Assembly: GCA_028564705.1 (NCBI GenBank)
Contig: JAPXFQ010001786.1
Coordinates: 682,001 to 746,000 of the forward strand
Reading direction: 5' to 3'
Source of the DNA: Apricaphanius iberus
Taxonomy: Eukaryota; Chordata; Actinopteri; Cyprinodontiformes; Aphaniidae
DNA: 64,000 nt
The position numbers and the translations under genes were made by a program. The notes under the pieces are model-generated. The model saw nothing but the letters and a program-made list of their open reading frames with translations. It was not told the DNA's origin and made no database searches. This document shows, piece by piece, positions 20,085 through 30,131 of the stretch; the first letter of the stretch is position 1; every line of letters begins with the position of its first letter.

Positions 20085-20780
20085 AAGTAATTTTAATACA
20101 GTTATACAAATATTTGAATTCAGTTAAAAGTTTTCTATATAAGGAATCCTAGCAGATTGCATGAAGTTGTGGACATGAGGTTGAGTCCCACTGATGCAGA
20201 CCTGCAACCACAGCAGCCCCTCAGAAATCCCTCATACTGAGCAAGAATGTATTGACAGTATAGAGGAAAAACTTCCTATAACAGGAAGAAACCTCCAGCA
20301 GAACCTGGCTCAGTACAAGCAGTCATCTGCCACAAGTGTCTGGGGGTTTGAGAAGAAAGAGAAGAGACACAGAAAGAACAAAGGAACTGACTTAAGAGTA
20401 CTTTATACATTAAATAAAATGAAAACAAAATTGACAACATTACTTGAAGGATGCTCGGTCACTTAGAGAATCATCTGAACTGATGCTCCCCATTCAGCAG
20501 AGGGCATTATAGCTGAGCAGGATACCAGACCGGGTGGAGCTTCTATGGAGAGAAAAACACTGAGAGAAAACAAGAATTAGAATCGCAATAACAGCAGAAG
20601 AAAATACTTCTGGAGAGCAGTAGAAGAGAAAAGTAGAAGAGTGAAGAAAGGTGGTCAGTATGTCCATCAACAGTCTAAGCCTATAGCAGCATGACTACTG
20701 AGAAAGTGCAAAATAACCTAAGCCATTCTAACTATAAGCTTTATCAAAAAGGAAGGTTTTTAGCCTAGTCTTAAAAATAG
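20085..20780 (-). repeat. LINE 3'-UTR family copy (GAATT-tailed), reverse
   Basis: The plus strand carries the antisense of the dispersed 3'-UTR family: 'ATACAGTTATACAAATATTT', 'AATCCCTCATACTGAGCAAG', 'ACAGGAAGAAACCTCCAGCA' and 'AACCTGGCTCAG'. The same blocks occur at 21720-21870 and 31620-31720, and reversed at 52020-52240. The terminal GAATTGAATT tail is missing here, and the UTR continues further than in the other copies. Confidence 0.75.
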
Positions 20781-20974
20781 TGTCTGCCTTACGGCCTACA
20801 AGCGGGAGCTGGATCGCAGAGGTTCTTTACACTATTACCAGAGGCCAATTTAATACCATCCAGATGAAGCAATTGACTTAGCAGTTTCCTTTTTAAAGCT
20901 TCTGATCCAAAGACAACGGCTTGTCTGCATTTAAAAGCTGGAAATTCAGTCTCATCCAGTTATATCCCTTCGCT

Positions 20975-21360
20975 TCACAGTCGTCTTGCCATCGAGAAGC
21001 TTGCCGGATGGAAATGCGCCTTTGGCAAGAATTTCTTTCAACTTGGAACGGCATTTCAATCTTCTACAATGACTTTATGAATTTCTCATGCAGATGACAT
21101 CCGGCTATTTACCGATGCAGCACCCTCTGCAGGCTTTGGCGGTTTCTTCAATGGCAGGTGGTTTGCTTCAACATGGCCCCCCGAGTTTGAACGTTTGCAG
21201 CTCCAGTCGGCCTCTCTCTCATCCCTCATTATGAAATCCATCCCATTGTGATTGCAGCCCTTCTTTGGGGGCATGAATGGTCTCAACACTGCATTCTTAT
21301 CCATTCAGACAACTCTGCCGTTGAGGACATCATAAACAAAGGCCGTTCACACATCTTCAG
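20975..21360 (+). pseudogene. RNase H region of the Ngaro-like pol
   Basis: Short frame-shifted blocks give 'RLWQEFLSTWNGISIFYNDF', then 'HADDIRLFTDAAPSAGFGGF' and 'GRWFASTWPPEFERL'. After another frame change come 'HPIVIAALLWGHEWSQHCIL', 'HSDNSAVEDIINKGRS' and 'HIFRM'. 'FTDAA' and 'HSDNSA' hold the first and third acidic residues of the DIRS-type RNase H. At least three frameshifts separate the blocks. Confidence 0.75.
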
Positions 21361-21626
21361 GATGGAACAGTTTTTTTAAAAGTTTCTATGTAACGTATAA
21401 CCTTCCATTCCCTTCACTCATCCCGTCTTCTATTCGTCACTTCATTACCTATTCACATACAATCCTACAAATCCGCGTTTCCACTATTCAATCATACCTT
21501 TGTGGCATTGATTTCTTCATTAAACTGGCTACCGGCAACTCCCGTCCAGCTCTCTCCCATAGCCACATATCCATGCTGCTCAAAGGTCGTACTGTGTGTC
21601 CAGACCAAACGCGATAGGAGCGACTA

Positions 21627-21905
21627 TTCAATTCAATTCAATTCAGTTTATTTATATAGCGCCATTTCACAACAGATGTCATCTCAAGGCACTTTACAAA
21701 AAGAGTTATTACAATACAATGTTTAGTGTAGAAATTACAGAACCACAGAAGATTGCGTCGTGGAATTCTCAGCAATCCCTCATACTGAGCAAGCATGCAG
21801 CGACAGTGGGAAGGAAAAACTCCCTTTTAACAGGAAGAAACCTCCGGCAGAACCAGGCTCAGCACAAGCGGTTATCTGCCGCGACCGTCTGTGGCTTGGA
21901 GAATA
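21627..21905 (-). repeat. LINE 3'-UTR family copy (GAATT-tailed), reverse, inside the Harbinger-like element
   Basis: Begins ATTCAATTCAATTCAGTTTA, followed by 'TTTATATAGCGCCATTTCAC' and ending after 'ACCTCCGGCAGAACCAGGCT'. It is a 5'-truncated 3' end of an L2-like LINE on the minus strand. It lies within the Harbinger-like element and so is younger than that insertion. Confidence 0.8.
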
Positions 21906-22231
21906 CATAACAGCTTGGAGAATACATAACAACATGAACATAGAGCTTCAGGTTTACATGTAAAATCAATGGAGGAGCATGATGAAGCGCGACTTGGGGT
22001 CCCGCGACACTTCAGAAGCAGATTTGCGTCGAGATAAAGCTTTTCTGCCTGATTTGCGTGAACAATTCGCGCTACAGATGCGATTGAAAATTTGCGCTGC
22101 ATTTTATGTGGTGCATTTTGTGCATTTGCGTTCATGGCGTCTACCGCTCGAGTTGGAAAAATCTGAACTCCAGCGTCAAATCACGCCGCGACAACCAATC
22201 AGGGGACAGAGTTTCAGTGATTCTGTGACTG

Positions 22232-22395
22232 TCATGGAGTCACAGCCTCAGCAGGACATGGAGGAAATACTGATAAACATCGTGGCTAATCACTCCGAGC
22301 TACATGACACAAGCATTTTGCTATACAGAGACAGAAATAAAAAAATAAACTATTTAGACAGGAATGCTCTTAAGAGGTTTGTGGGTGGCTCTTAA
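22232..22395 (+). pseudogene. MADF/Myb-SANT-like domain fragment
   Basis: Starting at an ATG at 22232 the frame reads 'MESQPQQDMEEILINIVANH', 'SELHDTSILLYRDRNKKI' and 'NYLDRNALKRFVGGS', then stop. This resembles the first two helices of the MADF DNA-binding domain encoded by PIF/Harbinger elements in fish (typical 'LYDTTSxFYRDRNKKD'). The domain is truncated: the third helix with 'CRKRWRxLRD' is missing. The openness upstream to 21979 is probably not coding. Confidence 0.55.
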
Positions 22396-22402
22396 AAGAG
22401 CC
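22381..22402 (-). promoter_or_regulatory. Histone-mRNA-type 3' stem-loop (minus strand)
   Basis: Read on the minus strand: GGCTCTTTTAAGAGCC followed by ACCCAC. This fits the replication-dependent histone 3' processing hairpin (6-bp stem GGCTCT/AGAGCC, four-base loop, ACCCA 3' flank). No histone coding sequence lies upstream on that strand within 260 bases. It may be a captured histone 3' end or a coincidental hairpin. Confidence 0.5.
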
Positions 22403-22679
22403 GTTGCACCTCTCGGCCTAGAAGTGAGCCTTGAAATGGCCTCCTCACCTGGTTTTGTGGTAGAAGCTCCTGCACCACGTCACACGCTGCTCAAATATTA
22501 TAAACAGCTCCGCTGAAGGCCAGTTTGTGTGTGAAAGTACCATATTTTAAGCGAGACCAGTTCGCGTTGTACACACTTCAAGGTGCAGATGTGCACGCCA
22601 ACAGCTAGGCGTGTGTCGGGCTTTAAAGTCGCTCCTATCGCGTTCAGTGTGGACACAGCATTAAGAAAAAAGAAACAAC

Positions 22680-22970
22680 TTCACCTAATCACCAATTCCC
22701 TATAACCTCTGACCTCCTTACCCGCTGCATCCACACAATCTGTTCTGGTTACTCTTCTCCTCTAATCAATCCTGTTTAGATCTGGCATCAACCCTGATAA
22801 TTATTCAATCCACTCCATCCACATAGGCGCACCCACCTTAGCTTCTCAGTCAGGCATTTCCGACAACACTATTCAAATCCTGGGTTGTTTGTCATCTTCA
22901 GCATACCGTTCTTACATTCATAATAATCTTGAGGATCTACACCATGCTCATTCCTTGCTTTGTTAAATAA
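22680..22970 (+). pseudogene. Tyrosine recombinase C-terminus of the Ngaro-like element
   Basis: The frame reads 'LFRSGINPDNYSIHSIHIGA', 'PTLASQSGISDNTIQILG', then 'CLSSSAYRSYIHNNLEDLHH' and 'AHSLLC'. In Ngaro/DIRS recombinases this region normally reads HSFRIGAAT...ILGRW.SSAYRTYI. Here the second catalytic arginine (RIG) is histidine (HIG) and the W of 'GRW' is lost, while the nucleophile tyrosine candidate in 'YRSYI' remains. The frame upstream has stops and the gene is interrupted by the Harbinger-like insertion. Confidence 0.7.
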
Positions 22971-22982
22971 TGACCAACTTTG

Positions 22983-23159
22983 GGGGTCCTGAGCAGGCTC
23001 AAGAAGAAGACGGAATTCCGAAGACTGCCCCCCCACACAGACTCTTCAAGCCTCCATCAGTGCATCCTTCAAGACACAATATCTCTCGAACCTTTTTGTC
23101 AATAAATGTTCTAATCTAAACAAATCTAATCTCTGTAAGCGTGGTCCATGCTAATGAAA
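22983..23159 (+). repeat. Direct repeat B1 of the Ngaro-like element
   Basis: Begins 'GGGTCCTGAGCAGGCTC' and ends 'GTCCATGCTAATGAAA'. It repeats in the same orientation at 23912-24090 with about ten differences. It contains TCAATAAATG, a polyadenylation-type signal. Confidence 0.85.
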
Positions 23160-23394
23160 TGTAAATTAATATGTTACCTTAGGTTCGTGAGCTGGACCAC
23201 GCCCCATATTCAGTATTCTCTCACTCATCTACTCAGATCCGACTCACCTGGCATCTCACACCTGAATTCCATTCCTAATTACTCTGTGATCTATTTAAAC
23301 CCGAGCACCTAGCCATCAGCGTCACTAAGACTGTGGTCTCGTAAACCCCACCCTCCTTCCCCCTGATCCTTTATCTCGTCTCAGTATCACATCC

Positions 23395-23865
23395 CCATTT
23401 TAATATTCCCTCATCCCTTCATCCCCTCCCTCATCCCTTCATCCCCTCCCCCTCTCATCCCCTTATCCCTTCATCCCCTCCCTCATCCCTTCATCCCCAT
23501 CATCCTTTATCCCCTCGTCCCTTTTATCCCATCATCCCTTCATCTCCTCCGTCATTCCCTGTCTCATCCCCTCCCTCATCCCTTAATCCCTTTCATCCCT
23601 TCATCCCCTCCCTCATCCCCTCCCTCATCCCTCCATCCCCATCATCCTTCCATCCCTTAATCCCATCATCCTTTCATCTCCTCCATCATTCCCTCCCTCA
23701 TCCCATCATCCCTTCCCTTATCCCTTCGCCCCATCATCCCTTAATCCCCTCCCTCATCCCTTTCATCTCCTCCCTCATCCCTTCATCCCCTCATCCCTTC
23801 GTTTTCTCCTTCATTTCCTCCCTCATCCCTTCATCCCCTCATCCCTTCATCCGCTTATCTGCTTT
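23395..23865 (+). repeat. CATCCCT-type minisatellite
   Basis: About 470 bases of irregular repeats built from CATCCCTTCATCCCCTCCCT-like units, with occasional variants (CATCATCCTT, CATTTCCTCC). The strand is strongly pyrimidine-rich with essentially no G. Confidence 0.9.
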
Positions 23866-23911
23866 TTCAAACTCCAGCACTAATATCTGTTTCTTTCAGG
23901 TTCTTCGTCTG

Positions 23912-24090
23912 GGGGGCTCCTGAGTAGGCTCGAGAAGAAGACGGAATTCCGAAGACTGCACCCCCACACAGAGTCTTCAAGCCTCCATCAGTGCATCCTT
24001 CCAGACACAATATCTATCGAACCTTTTTGTCAATAAATGTTGTAATCTGAACAAATTTAATCTCTGTAAGTGCGGTCCATGCTAATGAAA
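23912..24090 (+). repeat. Direct repeat B2 of the Ngaro-like element
   Basis: Second copy of B1 (22983-23159). The element ends here at 'GCTAATGAAA', after which LINE coding on the other strand begins at once. Confidence 0.85.
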
Positions 24091-24094
24091 AGGC

Positions 24095-24815
24095 GTGCGT
24101 ACAGTCTCAGGGTGCTGGATTTGGGATAGAACCCACCATGCATGGTGAGGAGCTTTTGTGTCTTAACATATGTGATTTGTATCTCATTCTTTGGCCATTT
24201 TATTATTTCCACAGGGTATCTGATCACTGGCAGGTCGTAACTGTTTATTGCCTTGGACTCGTTCTTTCCATTGAGCTGGCTTCTTAAGGCTTGCCTCACT
24301 TGTTGTAGGTATTTGGCTGTTGCTGCTTCCCTACTTGCCTGACCAAGGTTGCCATTTGCCTGCGGTATTCCCAAGTACTTGTAACTGTCCTCAATGTCTG
24401 CTATTGTTCCCTCTGGGAGTGAGGCCCCTTCAGTGTGGACTACCTTGCCTCGCTTTGTGACCATCCTACTACATTTTTCAAGCTTGAATGACATCTCAAT
24501 GTCATTGCTGTAGATCCTAGTGGTGTGGATCAGGGAATCAATGTCCTGTTTACTCTTAGCATACAGCTTGATATCATACATATAGAGGAGGTGGCTGATC
24601 ATAGCTCCGTTCTTGAGGCGGTATCCATAGCCAGTCTTGTTGATTATTTGGCTTAGGGTGTTCAGACCTATGCAGAACAGCAGTGGGGACAGAGCATCAC
24701 CTTGGTATATAACACATTTTATGGACACTTGTGCAAGGACCTTGCCATTGGCCTCGAGGGTTGTTCTCTACAGCCTCATCGAGTTCGCAAAGAATGCTCT
24801 GACAGTCCTGTTGAT
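24095..24815 (-). mobile_element. LINE RT fragment, R2/NeSL-like clade
   Basis: A 223-codon open frame (24728-24057) plus in-frame sequence upstream to 24815. Motifs: 'KCVIYQGDALSPLLFCIGLN', 'LSQIINKTGYGYRLKNG', then 'SHLLYMYDIKLYAKSKQDID', where the catalytic pair should be Y-x-DD and is mutated to Y-M-Y-D. After these come 'DSYKYLGIPQANGN', 'SQLNGKNESKAINSYDLPVI' and 'RKLLTMHGGF'-like 'QKLLTMHGGFYPKSSTLRLY'. This RT family resembles site-specific-type LINEs (R2/NeSL group), but I am unsure of the clade. Both ends are truncated: the last 17 residues of the frame run into Ngaro repeat DNA. Confidence 0.7.
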
Positions 24816-26231
24816 CAACAACATTTATATATGTGGCACTCCACAAGTAACCCTTGAGTGTGAAGAAGATTTATCATTGACACGAACAAACTGGAATATG
24901 TTGGACAGATATGATTTAAACCAGCCTAGTGGTGTTCCCTTGATCCCTACAACATGTTCAAGCCTTTCTAGGAGAATATTATGATTGACTGTGTCAAAAG
25001 CAGCACTGAGATCTAACAAGACAAGAACAGTCAAAAATCAAATCCATTATTTGAGGCCATTAGAATATCATTAGTAACTTTCACCAGTGCTGTTTCAGTG
25101 CTATGATGTGCTCTAAAGCCTGACTGAAGTTCTGAGATTCATCATATCTAAAATAGGGCCAGTAAACAAAGGGAACACTTCCTTAAATAATTTGGTTGGT
25201 ATTGGGTCTAAGATAGAAGTTGAAGGTTTAGATTAATCTAATATTTATGATAATTCCAAAAGTTCAACAGAATCAAAACAGTACAAACAGAAACATGATT
25301 CTACAGTTCTCTACGATGCTGCCTCATTTACTGAAAGAGAATTAATCAAGTTTAGGGGAATGGCAGTGGTTTTTTATATGATTTTTAATAGCATTTATTT
25401 TACTTATGAATAATCCCATAAAGTCATCACTACTGAGAGAAGGGGGAATAGTTGGCTCAATAGAGTTATGACTCTGTGTAAGTTTGGCAACTGTACTAAA
25501 AAGAAACTAGGATTGTTTTTTTATTTACCTCTATTAATGAAGAGCTTTTTGAATGGTGTTTTATAAAGATGTAGACTATTGTACCAGGTCAGATAGGAAA
25601 TATGTAAGTGTGTAAAGCACAATTTTCTCTCCATTTTCCCAATATTATGCTTTAAAGTACGAAACTCTGCATTGAAGCAGGGAGTCAACCTCCTATGGCT
25701 GATTACCTTCTTTTTTTAAGGGGGCTACACTGTCTAGCGCCAAACGCAGTGAAGAAGTAGTGCTTTTGAATCAGACCCTCAATTTCTGAAGAGTTAGTGA
25801 TGGAATACTGCCATCCACTGAGGTATTCTGATAAACATAGGGAAGCAAGATTGGAACAGATTCTTTAAAACTTGTTACAGCATTTCAGATTTGGGAACGT
25901 CAGGTTAAATAAATTCAAGGGTTATCAAAAAAAGGTCAGATGGGTTTGGGTTATGTGGGAGGATTGTTACTTCCTCACACTCAACGCCATATGTCAGTAC
26001 AACGTCTAAAGCGTGTTGACCAGGGTGTGTGGGTCCCTTCACTTTCTGAGTAAAGCTAATTGAGTTTAACATATTATTAAAGATGGCAGGAATAATGAGA
26101 CAAGACACCAGGATTACATGAATGAGCAGCAGAACAGCAGAGTGAGATGCGTCACAGAGAGACATCAACAACAATAATGATCCAATTGAGTGAAAGGGAG
26201 TCAAGCGTTTAGATACAAGAGTCCAATAGAG
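24816..26231 (-). mobile_element. L2-like LINE fragment: endonuclease end and RT start
   Basis: Read leftwards: endonuclease C-terminus at 26204-25905 ('FTQKVKGPTHPGQHALDVVL', 'SDLFLITLEF'), a linker with stops, then RT from 25034: 'VLVLLDLSAAFDTVNHNILL', 'GIKGTPLGWFKSYLSNIFQF' and 'SRVTCGVPHI', after which it is cut in the middle of the GVPQGS loop. It is the same family as 18600-19450, and the two align over the linker. The 3' half is missing because the R2-like fragment follows. Confidence 0.8.
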
Positions 26232-28180
26232 ATCAAGTGTGATTAGATTAGATTAGAGACAGTTACTGACAATGATTAGACAGGATTGACTGGGACGGAG
26301 TGCTGATGGGTCTGACAGATTATTGTATTTTGCTTTTTCTCATCTTTGTCTCTGAGAAGCCCAACTATGTAAAATTTCCTAGAATCTTCCTTAAGGAAAG
26401 ATTGTGGCTATTGACAGAGAATTAGGGTACACTGAAATAAAAACCCAGTGTTTAATAAAAGAAGCAGAATGGGAAAACTGTTCCTAGGAAACGTGGAGGT
26501 CCTGGTGGCATCAGAAAAGGTGTGTTGATTGCATGCTTATATGTGTCTTTTAAAACCAAATTAGAGAATTAACATGTTTTGAAACACTTTTTCTTCTATT
26601 TTTCATACTTGCCTCATCCATCTTTAGCTTTTTCTCGACCTCAACTTCCTCTACCTTTCCTTCTCTCATTTTTCTCTCTCTCCTAGTATGACAGTGTCCA
26701 TGACATGTTTAAGCCTGTGTGCACTGGTGTTTGATGTCAGTTAATTTGCTCCAGTGTTGACAGGTGGATGGCTGCTCTGTGCAATATGTGTGTGTGTGTT
26801 CGTGTATGCGCGCATGCCTGTGTGTTTGTGTGGTTATGTATGCAGTTTCATGACTATGTCTCTGTAAATGTTAGCATGGCCATGTATGAGTATCTACAAT
26901 CATGTACAATAGAAGCAGAGTGAGCATATACCTTTTTTACTTTTTTAGGTGCTTTATGTCTATGTGGCAAATACGTGAATTTTGGTACAAATGTCATGGC
27001 AAGACAGCATGAATGTATGCTGGCGCACATGTGTGTACGTAGGTTCCCAAGCCGTTCACTGAGGTATAATTGCTTTTTCTGAATGTGCTGCACTGGATTA
27101 TGGCAATTTACTCTCCCGGGAGTGCCGAGCTCTGTGGGAAAACCGTAAGCAAGAGTGTGTCTTTGTATGTGTGCATATTTTCCTATTTTTTAGCTCTGTG
27201 GGAAAAACATTGGCTCATGAGGAGGACAAAATATATATTTTTCTTCAGCATGCTATGGAGTCGTTTAATCCAAAATACAGGCCCACATCTTCTTAGCAAC
27301 TTCAAGTATTTGCCTCTTTTTAAAGTTAACATACTGTCAAAGAGTTTTTTTTCTTTTAGAATTTACCTGTTCTTATCCCAAGATTCTTTAAAAAAGACTC
27401 AGACCCGATATATGCAGAATCATAATTACTCTAAACTTCAGCCAATTCAAAATCTCAAATTAACCAAAATTTAATATTTTTGGTTTGTGATGAAGACTCA
27501 AGAGAATCAGAGCCAGGCGAGTAATGGAATATGGAAATACCTGGTACAGCCTTGTCAATTCAACATATCAAATGAATGGACTGTTTTTTACCTGAACACA
27601 TACAGAGTATTAATGTACTGAACTGATTGTGGAATGCAATGTTTTGTAGCACAACTTTAAAATGTGACACTAAAACAAAAAGGGCAACTAACTATTACTA
27701 AATTCTGTAGTTTGGGAACATTAATTAATCAAGCTTTCTCATGCAGCTGCAGTACCAAAAGTAAGGTGGACCAATCCAAAACTTTATGTCAGCAAACACA
27801 TCTTTTAACAGCAATAAGATATGTAGCAAGCCTTGCGCTTATTTAAATTACTCAACTGAAACAACATCAAACAGTATATAAATATCACAGACATTGAAGT
27901 AAAATCAGATGACACCCAAATGGCTACCTGTAGCATTAAACTCCAACTCTATTGGCTATGCCTGCTTATAGCACTTTCTCAAAAAAAGAAATAAAACCAG
28001 TATGTTTTATCAGCTTTGAACATATTAAGATCAAAGTAACAAAAAAATCCAATATTCTATATTGTATAGTCTACCGCAGATCAAAGGGAAGAAAAATATT
28101 TTTTTTTTGATTGAAGCATACCAAAATTACGCTGATCTACAACTAAATCCAAATACATACAAAAACATACATTATATTAT
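26232..28180. other. About 2 kb without recognised genes
   Basis: AT-rich DNA with a GT/GC-rich alternating stretch at 26785-26835 (GTGTGTGTGT and CGCGCATG). A 134-codon frame at 27070-27474 has skewed AT-driven composition and no family motif, so I do not call it a gene. Confidence 0.45.
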
Positions 28181-28561
28181 TAGTAGGCATTTAACAATAC
28201 GACTTTTTTCAAAACGATACAATACCGATACTTGGATCAGAGTACTTGCCGATATAGAGTACCAATGTTGATTCTTCTACCACACAAAAAAATGCAATGA
28301 TTGGGAAGCCAGTGTTTATTTTATTCTCTGCTTATTAAAAACAAGTGAGGGTGAATTAGATAAAAACAATAAAGTATTTTAAAAAATTACCAAAAACCTA
28401 AAATTTGAAGTTAAATATGAACGTTTTCTCTTAAATTATTGCAGTGTTTCCACATTTTAAGTATTGGTTCATGGTATCTGTTAACTTTAACTGATATCGA
28501 TACAAGTACATTAGACGGTATTGGGGGCGATACCAGTATCGGTATTGCTGCATCCCTACTA
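28181..28561. mobile_element. Small MITE-like element with inverted ends
   Basis: The left end TAGTAGGCATTTAACAATAC and the reverse complement of the right end, TAGTAGGGATGCAGCAATAC, match at about 15 of 20 positions. Subterminal ATACCGATAC / GTATCGGTAT motifs are also inverted. The interior (about 380 bp) is AT-rich and non-coding. Superfamily (hAT versus Harbinger) is undecided. No clear target duplication was seen. Confidence 0.55.
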
Positions 28562-28928
28562 ATTAGAGCCATTGACGTAAAAAACCCAACACCTGATAAA
28601 GAAGGTGGGATCTGTTCTGAGGACAGATCAGGAATCTCTTGAACTGGACAAGAGCACTTTTCATAAAATGTAGAAAATAACTGGTGGACATACTCTTCAC
28701 AAGACTGCAATACCACAACAGTTGTGATTCAGATACTTTTTTTAACATTTGCTGTAATATCAACCGCTAAAGCCATCACTGTCTAGAGTCACTCTTCAAT
28801 GAGTCCTGAATAGAATGAGTTGAAAAAATATATAATTTCCCTTTGGGATGGATACAGTATTATCTGGTTGTAACAGAATTGTGAAGTCAAAGATAAATAA
28901 AATACACAATGGTAGAAAAAAGTTTGAG
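28562..28928. other. No gene recognised
   Basis: Short AT-rich spacer between a MITE and a SINE. Reading frames here have no motif. Confidence 0.4.
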
Positions 28929-29117
28929 GTGGCAACTGTGGCTCAGTAGGTAGAAAAGTAGGTTCAGTTCCAGCTCTCTCCTGTCACATGTCAAAGTTGT
29001 TACTGAGCTCTTTATTGGTGTATGATTGTGAGTCCATGTGAATGTGCAAAGCACTTTGAGTAATCAGAATAACTAGAAAAGTGCTATATAAATTCACTAA
29101 ATTTTCCATTTATTTTA
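28929..29117 (+). mobile_element. tRNA-derived SINE
   Basis: Polymerase III promoter remnants lie at the correct spacing: an A-box-like 'TGTGGCTCAGTAGG' and a B-box-like GGTTCAGTTCC about 15 bases later. The tRNA-unrelated body ends in 'GCAAAGCACTTTGAGTAATC', 'AACTAGAAAAGTGCTATATA' and 'AATTCACTAAATTTTCCATT', the LINE-derived 3' tail common in teleost SINEs. It is not a functional tRNA gene, since the cloverleaf is incomplete. Confidence 0.75.
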
Positions 29118-30131
29118 CTGTCTTCTTTAAGTAAAATCCAGTACAAGTAATTGCCCAAAAAAGTCAGTAGGTTAGGAAAGGTTAGAGATGCAAGCAGAGT
29201 TCGTTATAAAACACTATCCCAAATTCTAAACTGCTGACATAGAATTGTTTAATCCGTCTTCTCAAAATTGAAAGAGTAAATCACAACCGAGGTTTGTGGC
29301 TGTAACGGGCCAAATGCGGAAGGTATTGTATGTTCAACATTAAAAGGATATATTAATGTGATGCACACTTGAGATGCTCTCTGTTTCTGTCTGTAGAACT
29401 ATAATTTGATTTTTTGTCAAGTTAAAGGACACATTAGCTGGCTAGATCCTCAATGGTGTTTTGTGTTTGTGTCGGCTGAATGACTTGGCCGGCTTGTGTT
29501 CTTTAACCATGTCACAGTCTCCTTTCTTGGCAGTTCCTCCTCTACTTTAACCTTCTTTTAACATTCATCCAGCACTCATTCTGTCCAAACATTCTGACAG
29601 TCCTTCTGAGTCTGGATTGCCCCTGCCTGCACAAAGAAAATCATATTTTTTGTCTGTTGTTGAACACTGGGCCAAGCCATCTCTGTAGCCATGCTGGGCA
29701 GTCTGACCCTTTGGTGCATGGTCCTGGTGATTTGTTGAAAAGGGCATTGACAAACACTGGAGGAAAAAGGCTTCTGCTGTCTTGTGAGCACAAGCCTGAA
29801 TTGTTTCCAGATCTCCCTGGACTCATTTGCCAAAGCATTTATACAAAGGAAATGTACATTTACTAATGTTTGCATGTGTGTTTCCCAGGGCATTTGTTTA
29901 AATCGTATATCTTGAAAACGTATTCAGGACTTTCTGTGTTGTCCAGGTAAACATACACATCCACACACATACACACACACACACACACTGCAGCACACTC
30001 TTCACATGCTACAATCAGCTGCTACCATGCATGACTGATGAGCTGTTAAAGTGGTTGATAAGCCAACCATGCCAAATGATGTATACTCTTGTAACGTAAT
30101 GCATCTTTCCTCTTTTAGTGTTACCATGAAT
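29118..30131. other. No gene recognised; contains a (CA)n tract
   Basis: About 1 kb of anonymous DNA. A CA-rich microsatellite lies at 29950-29990. A 105-codon minus-strand frame (29893-29576) has no recognisable domain. Confidence 0.45.
29950..29990 (+). repeat. (CA)n microsatellite
   Basis: Interrupted CA repeats ending in an uninterrupted run of about nine units. Confidence 0.9.

Larger units (their letters stand above)
21590..22662. mobile_element. PIF/Harbinger-like element inserted in the recombinase gene
   Basis: The outer ends are inverted: TGTGTCCAGACCAAACGCG...AGGAGCGAC on the left, and on the right GTCGCTCCTATCGCGTT...GGACACA. About 27 bases pair with few mismatches. Inside are TTGCG-rich subterminal sequence, a MADF-like frame and a reversed LINE 3'-UTR copy (21627-21905). 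The recombinase coding stops at one end and resumes at the other. A 3-bp target duplication could not be confirmed. The DDE transposase is absent, so this is a deleted or non-autonomous copy. Confidence 0.6.
20860..24090 (+). mobile_element. Ngaro-like tyrosine-recombinase retroelement, decayed and invaded
   Basis: Order on the plus strand: RT/RNase H C-terminal region (20975-21360), start of a tyrosine recombinase (21410-21590), a foreign 1.07-kb insertion (21591-22662), the recombinase catalytic end (22680-22970), direct repeat B1 (22983-23159), an AT/CT-rich spacer with a minisatellite, and direct repeat B2 (23912-24090). RNase H followed by a tyrosine recombinase, with no integrase and with short split direct repeats at the 3' side, is the layout of Ngaro elements in the DIRS order. 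The left end and most of RT are missing. Confidence 0.7.

Noticed and set aside
23395..23865. Regular repeats resembling a CRISPR array
   Set aside because: The units are short, irregular and contiguous without unique spacers, and the context is eukaryotic. It is a minisatellite.
27070..27474. 134-codon forward frame
   Set aside because: Composition follows the AT-rich background, with no domain or motif and no neighbouring exon-like signals.
28937..28975. tRNA gene
   Set aside because: A- and B-box-like motifs are present but no cloverleaf can be completed. They are the head of a SINE.
29576..29893. 105-codon minus-strand frame
   Set aside because: No recognisable family. Overlapping frames on both strands are of similar length, as expected by chance in this GC range.
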